Part shown: positions 57,379 to 64,000 of the stretch, piece after piece
Layout: the number at the start of each line of letters is the position of its first letter
How positions within the stretch are numbered: the stretch's first letter is position 1
Origin: Xanthobacteraceae bacterium
GTDB lineage: Bacteria; Pseudomonadota; Alphaproteobacteria; Rhizobiales; Xanthobacteraceae
Length of the DNA stretch: 64,000 nucleotides
Reading direction: 5' to 3'
Assembly: GCA_031291445.1 (NCBI GenBank)
Contig: JARLJA010000187.1
Location: 62,001-126,000 of the forward strand
Program-made: the position numbers and the translations under genes
The notes under the pieces: generated by a model
What the model saw: only the letters and a program-made list of their open reading frames with translations
Databases searched by the model: none
Told to the model about the DNA's origin: nothing

Positions 57379-58608
57379 ATGCCAGAGACGTTAATCAAAG
57401 TCGATTTGAAGCAGTCCGCCTACGAGAACGACAAGGTTCACAACCGGTGGCACCCGGACATTCCGATGGTGGAGTGGGTCAATCCGGGCGACGACTTCAT
57501 CATCGAGACCTATGACTGGACCGGCGGTTTCATCAAGAACAACGATTCGGCGGACGATGTGCGGGACATCGATCTGTCGATCGTGCACTTCCTGTCCGGG
57601 CCGATCGGGGTGAAGGGCGCCGAGCCGGGCGATCTTCTGGTGGTCGACCTGCTCGACATCGGGCCGATGAAGGAGAGCCTGTGGGGCTTCAACGGCTTCT
57701 TCTCCAAGCAGAACGGCGGCGGATTCCTGACCGACCACTTCCCGCTGGCGCAGAAGTCGATCTGGGACTTCCACGGCATGTACACGTCGTCGCGCCACAT
57801 CCCGGGCGTGAACTTCGCCGGCCTGATCCATCCCGGCCTGATCGGCTGTCTGCCCGATCCCAAGATGCTGGCGACCTGGAACGAGCGTGAGACGGCGCTG
57901 ATCGCCACCAATCCGACGCGGGTGCCCGGTCTGGCGAACCCGCCGTTCGGACCGACCGCCCATATGGGCCGCCTCAAGGGCGACGCGAAGGCCAAGGCCG
58001 CGGCCGAGGGTGCGCGCACCGTTCCGCCGCGCGAGCACGGCGGCAACTGCGACATCAAGGACCTGTCGCGCGGCTCGAAGGTCTATTTTCCGGTCTACGT
58101 GCCGGGTGCCGGTCTGTCGATGGGCGACCTGCACTTCAGCCAGGGCGACGGCGAAATCACCTTCTGCGGCGCGATCGAGATGGCGGGCTGGCTCCACATC
58201 AAGGTCGACGTCATCAAGGGCGGCATGGCCAAGTACGGCATCAAGAACCCGATCTTCAAGCCGTCGCCGGTTACGCCGAACTACAAGGACTACCTGATCT
58301 TCGAGGGCATCTCGGTCGACGAGCAGGGCAAGCAGCACTACCTCGACGTTCACATTGCCTACCGGCAGGCCTGCCTGAACGCGATCGAGTATCTCAAGAA
58401 GTTCGGCTATTCCGGAGCCCAGGCCTATTCGATCCTCGGCACCGCGCCGTGCCAGGGCCATATCTCGGGCGTCGTCGACGTTCCGAACGCCTGCGCCACG
58501 CTGTGGCTGCCGACGGAGATCTTCGACTTCGACATCATGCCGTCGTCGGCGGGACCGATCAAACACATCAAGGGCGGCATCGACATGCCGTTGTCGCCGG
58601 ACAAGTGA
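57379..58608 (+). CDS. fmdA: Formamidase FmdA
   Basis: A 409-residue acetamidase/formamidase-family enzyme: NRWHPDIPMVEWVNPGDDF at the start, PFGPTAHMG and GGNCDIKDLSRGSKVYFPVYV in the middle, and CQGHISGVVDVPNACATLWLP near the end. It hydrolyses formamide to formate and ammonia. ATG 57379 follows GGGGAG by seven bases; a GTG one codon earlier is also in frame. Being in the urea operon, it extends amide-nitrogen use after uptake. Confidence 0.95.
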   Translation: MPETLIKVDLKQSAYENDKVHNRWHPDIPMVEWVNPGDDFIIETYDWTGGFIKNNDSADDVRDIDLSIVHFLSGPIGVKGAEPGDLLVVDLLDIGPMKESLWGFNGFFSKQNGGGFLTDHFPLAQKSIWDFHGMYTSSRHIPGVNFAGLIHPGLIGCLPDPKMLATWNERETALIATNPTRVPGLANPPFGPTAHMGRLKGDAKAKAAAEGARTVPPREHGGNCDIKDLSRGSKVYFPVYVPGAGLSMGDLHFSQGDGEITFCGAIEMAGWLHIKVDVIKGGMAKYGIKNPIFKPSPVTPNYKDYLIFEGISVDEQGKQHYLDVHIAYRQACLNAIEYLKKFGYSGAQAYSILGTAPCQGHISGVVDVPNACATLWLPTEIFDFDIMPSSAGPIKHIKGGIDMPLSPDK

Positions 58609-58617
58609 CGACAAAGC

Positions 58618-58647
58618 GGGAAGGGGCGGCCACGGCCGCCCTTTCCC
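58618..58647 (+). terminator. Hairpin between fmdA and fmdB
   Basis: Arms GGGAAGGGGCGGCC (58618-58631) and GGCCGCCCTTTCCC (58634-58647) pair with one G-T wobble. It lies ten bases after the fmdA stop and may mark partial termination before fmdB. There is no U-run. Confidence 0.55.
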
Positions 58648-58682
58648 TCGTCCGAAAGATCAGAATTTGAGGGGGCAGCGCC

Positions 58683-59021
58683 ATGCCGGTCTATGAATAT
58701 CTCTGCAACGATTGCGGGCCGTTCACCAACATGCGGCCGATGGCCGAATGCGACGAACCCGACGAGTGTCCGGGCTGCGGCCTCGAGGCGCCGCGGGTGA
58801 TCCTGACCGCTCCGCGGTTTTCGTGCATGTCCTCGTCGGCGCGCACCGCCCATGCCACCAACGAGCGCAGCGCGAATGCGCCGAAGACCCTCGGGGAGTA
58901 CAAGGCGTCCCACCGCGCCGGCTGCTCGTGCTGCTCGGGCAAGGCCAGCCGCCTGGTCACCAAATCACGGTCCGGCGCCAAGGGTTTTCCCACCGCGCGG
59001 CCCTGGATGATCAGCCACTGA
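58683..59021 (+). CDS. fmdB: FmdB-family zinc-ribbon protein
   Basis: A 112-residue protein beginning MPVYEYLCNDCGPF, the FmdB zinc-ribbon start, with a second pair CPGCG and a later CSCCSGK. FmdB proteins accompany formamidase genes and may regulate or fold the enzyme; the mechanism is unclear. Last gene of the urea-formamide operon. Confidence 0.9.
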   Translation: MPVYEYLCNDCGPFTNMRPMAECDEPDECPGCGLEAPRVILTAPRFSCMSSSARTAHATNERSANAPKTLGEYKASHRAGCSCCSGKASRLVTKSRSGAKGFPTARPWMISH

Positions 59022-59025
59022 GCTG

Positions 59026-59043
59026 ATTTCGCGAATGCGAAAT
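59026..59043 (+). terminator. Small hairpin after fmdB
   Basis: ATTTCGC-GAAT-GCGAAAT, perfect 7-base arms, four bases after the fmdB stop. No U-run; a weak end-of-operon structure. Confidence 0.5.
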
Positions 59044-59172
59044 GTCGAGCGCCGTGGCCGTCGGCCGCGGGCGCTTGACTTCGCGCGGGGCATGCGATCC
59101 TCTGAGAAAAAACGGAAGCCATCGCGCACGCCTGCGTGCGCTCGGATGCGCTCCGGCTCGAGGAGGAACGCC

Positions 59173-60756
59173 ATGGCCGAATCTGGAGCTGTCCGGACCA
59201 TTCCCGAAATCGTTGATCGGCACGGCGCGACGCGCGGAGAACGGCTCGCGTACCGCTTCGAAGGCCGGGAAACGACTTACGCCCAGTTCCAGCGCAACAC
59301 CAATCGCGTCGCCAACGGCCTGATGGCGGCGGGCCTCTCGCCCGGATCGCGGCTGGCCTATTACGGCAAGAACAGCGACCATTACTTCGAACTGCTGATC
59401 GGCGCCATGAAGGCCGGCGTCGTCATGACGCCGATCAACTGGCGGCTCGCTCCGCCCGAGGTGGCCTACATCATCAAGGATGCCGAAGCGCCCGCGCTGT
59501 TCTTCGGCGCCGAGTTCGCGGCCACGGTCCGCCAGGTGCTGCCGCGGCTTCCGCTGTTGCATCTGGTGGTGATCATGGAAGGGCAGGACCAGGGCTGGAC
59601 CGACTACGAGACCTGGCGCGACGCGCAGGCCGACACCGCGCCGGCCAGCGCCATCGATGCCGATGCGGTCGCGATGCAGCTCTACACCTCGGGGACGACC
59701 GGCAATCCCAAGGGCACGATGCTGACGCACCGCAATTTCGTCGACCTGCGGGACGAGGGGAAATACGGGCCGACGCCCGACTGGAATCAATGGAGCGAGG
59801 ACGACGCCGCGCTGGTTGCGATGCCTGTGTTCCATATCGGCGGCTCGGGATGGGGCCTGTTTGCGCTGTTCTATGGCGCATTGAGCGTAGTCGCGCGCGA
59901 GTTCGATCCGACCGCGGTGCTCGACTATTTCGAGCGGGACCGCATCAGCAAGCTGTTCCTGGTTCCGGCGGCGATGCAGTTCATCGTCCGCCATCCGCGC
60001 GCCCGTCAGGTCGACTATTCACGGTTGAAATACATCATGTACGGCGCCTCGCCGATCCCGGCCGACCTGCTCCGGGAGTGCATCGAAGTGTTCAAGTGCG
60101 GCTTCGTGCAGGTCTACGGCATGACCGAGACGACGGGCACGATTACGGTGCTTTCGCCGGAAGATCACACGCTCGACGGCGCGCCGCGGATGCGATCGGC
60201 CGGAAAGGCGCTCCCGGGCGTCGAGGTCGCGATCGTCGACGCGGAGGGCCGGCGCCTGCCGGCCGGGCAGGTCGGCGAAATCGCCACCCGCTCGCAGGCG
60301 AACATGGCGGGCTACTGGCATCTGCCCGAGGCCGCGGCGAGGACCATGTCGCCCGACAACTGGCTGCGTACCGGCGATGCCGGCTACATGGATGCGGATG
60401 GCTATGTCTATATCCAGGACCGCATCAAGGACATGATCATCTCCGGCGGGGAGAACATCTACCCCGCCGAGGTCGAGAACGCCGTGTTCGGTCATCCCGC
60501 GGTCGCGGAGGTCGCGGTGATCGGCGTGCCCGACGAGACCTGGGGCGAGAGCGTGAAGGCGATCGTGGTCCTGAAAAAGGACGCCGAGGCGTCGCCGGCC
60601 GACATCATCGCCTGGACGCGGCAACGCATCGCCGCCTTCAAGACGCCGAAATCCGTCGAGTTCGTCGCGGCGCTGCCGCGCAATGCGACTGGAAAGATCC
60701 TGCGCCGCCAGCTGCGCGAGCCCTACTGGCAAGGCCGTGAACGCGGCGTCAACTGA
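59173..60756 (+). CDS. Fatty acyl-CoA synthetase (AMP-forming)
   Basis: A 527-residue ANL-family ligase. The AMP-binding P-loop is YTSGTTGNPKGTMLTH near 173, then YGMTETTGT, GEIATRS, DRIKDMIISGGENIYPAEVEN and the C-terminal GKILRRQ with the catalytic Lys. It activates a carboxylic acid with ATP and CoA. The ATG 59173 has AGGAGGAA upstream; the frame is open to 59035. Substrate length unknown. It converges on the isomerase gene. Confidence 0.93.
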   Translation: MAESGAVRTIPEIVDRHGATRGERLAYRFEGRETTYAQFQRNTNRVANGLMAAGLSPGSRLAYYGKNSDHYFELLIGAMKAGVVMTPINWRLAPPEVAYIIKDAEAPALFFGAEFAATVRQVLPRLPLLHLVVIMEGQDQGWTDYETWRDAQADTAPASAIDADAVAMQLYTSGTTGNPKGTMLTHRNFVDLRDEGKYGPTPDWNQWSEDDAALVAMPVFHIGGSGWGLFALFYGALSVVAREFDPTAVLDYFERDRISKLFLVPAAMQFIVRHPRARQVDYSRLKYIMYGASPIPADLLRECIEVFKCGFVQVYGMTETTGTITVLSPEDHTLDGAPRMRSAGKALPGVEVAIVDAEGRRLPAGQVGEIATRSQANMAGYWHLPEAAARTMSPDNWLRTGDAGYMDADGYVYIQDRIKDMIISGGENIYPAEVENAVFGHPAVAEVAVIGVPDETWGESVKAIVVLKKDAEASPADIIAWTRQRIAAFKTPKSVEFVAALPRNATGKILRRQLREPYWQGRERGVN

Positions 60757-60773
60757 CGCCGGCTCGGCCACGC

Positions 60774-61379
60774 TCAGTGCGCCGCGCGGCGTTGCAGCGC
60801 CTCCCGGATCAGAGGCAGCCGGTCGTTGCCGAAATACATGTCATCGGCATCGAGATAGATCGTCGGCGAGCCGAATCCGCCGCGCCGGATCAGTTCGTCG
60901 GTATTGGCTTTCAACGCGTCCTTGATCGGCTGGGTGGCGATCCCGGCGAAGAACCAGTCGCGGTCGATGCCGGTCCTGGCGCTCACCTCGGCGAGGACCG
61001 CATCCTGCGAGATGTCCTGATCGTCGCCCCAATAGGCCTCGAACACCGCGCGCGCGAACGCGACCAGCTTGCCTTGTGGAGCGACCAGCAGGCAGCCGCG
61101 CATCGCCTTGACGCTGTTCACCGGAAAGACCGTGGGCGGCATCTTGATCCGCAGGCCCGCGGAGCGGACCCAATCCTGCAGGTCCTTGGCGGCATAGCGC
61201 TGCTTGGCGGGGACCGGGTGTTCGCGCGAGGCATAGACGCTGGGATTGACGCTGTTGAAGATGCCGCCGACGAGGATCGGACGCCAGCTGATCGGCTCAT
61301 CGAATTCCGCGGCCAGCGGCAGGATGTTGTGGAACGCCAGGTAGGTCCAGGGGCTCGAGCAGTCGAAGAAGAATTCCAT
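60774..61379 (-). CDS. DsbA-fold 2-hydroxychromene-2-carboxylate isomerase-like
   Basis: A 201-residue DsbA-like protein. The N-terminal FFFDCSSPWTYLAFHN includes the active-site Ser of HCCA isomerases (here CSSP), and PPTVFPVNSVKAMRGCLL and GGFGSPTIYLD are family-typical. HCCA isomerases act in naphthalene-type degradation; relatives are kappa GSTs. With a GST gene in the same region it may belong to aromatic detoxification. Convergent with the CoA synthetase. Confidence 0.85.
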   Translation of the reverse strand: MEFFFDCSSPWTYLAFHNILPLAAEFDEPISWRPILVGGIFNSVNPSVYASREHPVPAKQRYAAKDLQDWVRSAGLRIKMPPTVFPVNSVKAMRGCLLVAPQGKLVAFARAVFEAYWGDDQDISQDAVLAEVSARTGIDRDWFFAGIATQPIKDALKANTDELIRRGGFGSPTIYLDADDMYFGNDRLPLIREALQRRAAH

Positions 61380-61717
61380 GGGCGTGCACCGGTTTCCGGG
61401 TCGAACAGCGACGTCCCTCGGCGTGGGGAGGCGCGTGCCGACCTCGGAGCGGAATGGTAGACGGCCGACGCGAAGCGGTCGAGCCCGTCGATTTTCCGCC
61501 AGCCGGACGGCTGGCCCTCGCGATCCTTCCGGTCGCGCGCACCACGGCTGTTGCGTTCCGGGTCCCGGATCAGCAACATGGGTTCATGAACAGGGGTCGC
61601 CAAGACCGCACGAGCAACTTGCAATTGCTCGTGTCCCTTTGGTTCAAACATTCGCAACGGCGCCTGACCCAAGGCCATGTGGATGTGAGAATCGGGACAC
61701 CAGGGGAAGGAAACGCA
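61380..61717. other. Intergenic region isomerase/acyl-CoA dehydrogenase
   Basis: A 338-base gap between divergent genes with no convincing coding frame. It contains the palindrome at 61609-61633. Frames open on the plus strand here only extend the acyl-CoA dehydrogenase upstream without support. It probably holds both promoters, but no clear -35/-10 pair is called. Confidence 0.5.
61609..61633. promoter_or_regulatory. Palindrome upstream of the acyl-CoA dehydrogenase
   Basis: CACGAGCAA (61609-61617), 7-base spacer CTTGCAA, TTGCTCGTG (61625-61633): perfect 9-base arms, 85-109 bases before the ATG. Could be a TetR/FadR-type operator or a hairpin; no regulator gene is adjacent. Confidence 0.5.
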
Positions 61718-62889
<1,172 letters not shown>

Positions 62890-62893
<4 letters not shown>

Positions 62894-63543
62894 TTACACT
62901 CTACCATTGCGAGCAGGCGCGGTCGTTTCGTGTGCTGTGGACGCTGGAGGAAATGGGCCTGGCGTATGACCTCAAGATGCTGCCGTTTCCGCCGCGGGTC
63001 TTCGCCAAGGAGTATCTCGCCATCAACCCGCTGGGAACCATCCCGCTGATGCTCGACGGCGAGACGCGCATGACCGAGTCGGCGGCGATCTGCCACTATC
63101 TGGTGACGCGGCATGGCCCGACGCCGCTGGGGGTCGCGGTCGATGAGCCCGATTATGGCGCGTTCCTTAACTGGCTGTCCTACGGCGAGGCGACCCTGAC
63201 ATTCCCGCAAACCCTGGTTTTTCGCTACCTGCAGCTCGAGCCGCCGGAGCGGCGCAATCCGCAGGTCGCCGAGGACTACGCCAAGTGGTTCCTCGGCCGC
63301 CTGCGCGGGCTCGAGGGAGCGCTGTCCGACGGTCGGGAATATCTATGCGGTGGACGATTCACCGTGGCCGACGTCTCGGTGGCCTACGCGCTGCTGTTCG
63401 CCGAGCGGCTGAATCTGGCGAAGAATTTCGGCCCGGCCGTGGCCGCCTACTGGTCGCGCCTGCAGCAACGTCCGGGGTTCAAGGCCGCGCAGGCTGCCGA
63501 GCGGTTGGCCGGCGAGCAGCAGAACGTTCCCGCGAACGTCTGA
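62890..63543 (+). CDS. Glutathione S-transferase family protein
   Basis: A 217-residue GST: thioredoxin-like N-terminus ITLYHCEQARSFRVLWTLEEMGLAYDLK, TESAAICHYL with the glutathione gamma-glutamyl contact, then an all-alpha C-terminal half. Expected to conjugate or isomerise electrophiles with GSH. It overlaps the acyl-CoA dehydrogenase stop and is probably in the same operon. Specific reaction unknown. Confidence 0.9.
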
Positions 63544-63595
63544 CGCTTTGCCGCGGCGAAGGGGTGCGGGCGCGATCGGATCATCTTGATCGCGC

Positions 63596-64000
63596 TCAGC
63601 TTCCGCGCTTGGGTCGGGACAGGAACGCGACCGTCGCCCCGTCCGCCTTGAGCACCGTGGCCCAGCGCGTCATCACCTTGTTCATCCGTTCGGGCTCGAC
63701 GCCGAGCTGCGCCATGGCGACGCCACCGTTGACCGCCTCCCGGTAGTCCGCGATCAGGCCGTCACGCACGACGAAGCGGCTCATGCCGTCGATCACCACG
63801 AACCTGCCCTTGAACTGCGGCACCAGCGACGTGAAGCTTGAGAGCGAGCATGCATAGCCGAGCCGTCCGTCGAACACCGGATCGAACATCTCCCAGCGGT
63901 AGTCGTCGGCGGCGTCGCGCCGAAACAGGTCGGTCAGCATGTGGGCGATGTCGGCGCGGCCGCGATGGGGGCCGTAGACATAGTCGTGATAGACCGCGTC
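63596..64000 (-). CDS. SnoaL/NTF2-like protein (partial, runs out of window)
   Basis: 134 residues of the C-terminal part are visible and the frame stays open to the window edge, so the true start lies beyond 64000. The visible part has FVVIDGMSRFVVRDGLIADYREAVNGG, the strand pattern of the NTF2/SnoaL fold. Function unknown. Convergent with the GST gene. Confidence 0.7.
   Translation of the reverse strand, partial: DAVYHDYVYGPHRGRADIAHMLTDLFRRDAADDYRWEMFDPVFDGRLGYACSLSSFTSLVPQFKGRFVVIDGMSRFVVRDGLIADYREAVNGGVAMAQLGVEPERMNKVMTRWATVLKADGATVAFLSRPKRGS

Noticed and set aside
61598-61640. Sigma54 promoter before acyl-CoA dehydrogenase
   Set aside because: TTGCA is present but the bases 11 upstream do not match TGGCAC; better explained as a palindrome.

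Overview
This is a 64 kb stretch of high-GC DNA with tightly packed, mostly operonic genes. The content points to a metabolically versatile alphaproteobacterium of the Hyphomicrobiales, probably Bradyrhizobium/Rhodopseudomonas-like. The pointers are a Hox-type NAD-linked hydrogenase, a urea ABC transporter with formamidase, many CoA-dependent acid/aromatic genes, an EcfG-type stress promoter and a sigma54 promoter. This assignment is an inference from content. I saw no rRNA, tRNA, CRISPR array, prophage or insertion sequence.

Layout. (1) 1-2961, plus strand: end of a probable hoxU, then hoxY, hoxH, hoxW and a stand-alone receiver protein, all overlapping or nearly so. (2) 3003-9902, minus strand: a five-gene unit, read from 9902 downwards, made of a Cys/Gly/Arg-rich peptide precursor, a fused leader-binding/YcaO cyclodehydratase, a SagB-like dehydrogenase, a MoxR-type AAA+ ATPase and a CoxE-like VWA protein. 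This looks like a thiazole/oxazole-modified peptide (TOMM/RiPP) locus carrying a MoxR-VWA module, and is the most interesting part of the window. (3) 10126-13213: a two-domain VOC protein, a secreted GH79-like glycosidase and a nucleoside deoxyribosyltransferase-like protein. (4) 13301-20660: a sigma54-type promoter followed by a dipeptide/oligopeptide-type ABC transporter whose two ATPase genes flank an AtzG-like small protein and an amidase, which suggests a nitrogen-scavenging amide/peptide uptake and hydrolysis operon. (5) 20664-27982: a minus-strand group (ABC exporter, glycogen-debranching-like enzyme, PRC-barrel lipid/periplasmic-type protein, MFS carrier) divergent from a glycosyltransferase with an EcfG-type promoter. 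(6) 28026-34070: a CoA-transferase, a GGDEF-EAL protein and a globin-coupled chemotaxis transducer.

(7) 34293-38751: a TetR regulator with a perfect palindromic operator, a DctA-family carrier lacking the usual substrate arginine, LigK-type aldolase, a 4,5-dihydroxyphthalate-decarboxylase-like protein and a SnoaL-like protein; together a putative aromatic-acid catabolic operon. (8) 38802-44858: Ada-type DNA repair regulator, thioesterase, a minus-strand CoA operon (GlcG-like, CaiB/BaiF, enoyl-CoA hydratase), an NAD(P)H quinone-reductase-like dehydrogenase, slyX and trhO. (9) 44859-45310: an intergenic region with two nested inverted repeats built from a shared 16-bp unit. (10) 45311-48817: an HD-GYP protein, an amidase and a LuxR-type response regulator. 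(11) 48807-59043: a NCS1-permease/histidine-kinase fusion that is divergent from urtABCDE-fmdA-fmdB, so it is a likely sensor for that urea/amide system. (12) 59173-64000: acyl-CoA synthetase, a DsbA-fold isomerase, acyl-CoA dehydrogenase, a glutathione S-transferase and a truncated SnoaL-like gene at the window edge.

Starts were chosen by ribosome-binding sites and family length. Functions are family-level assignments from motifs read by eye; no database search was run.
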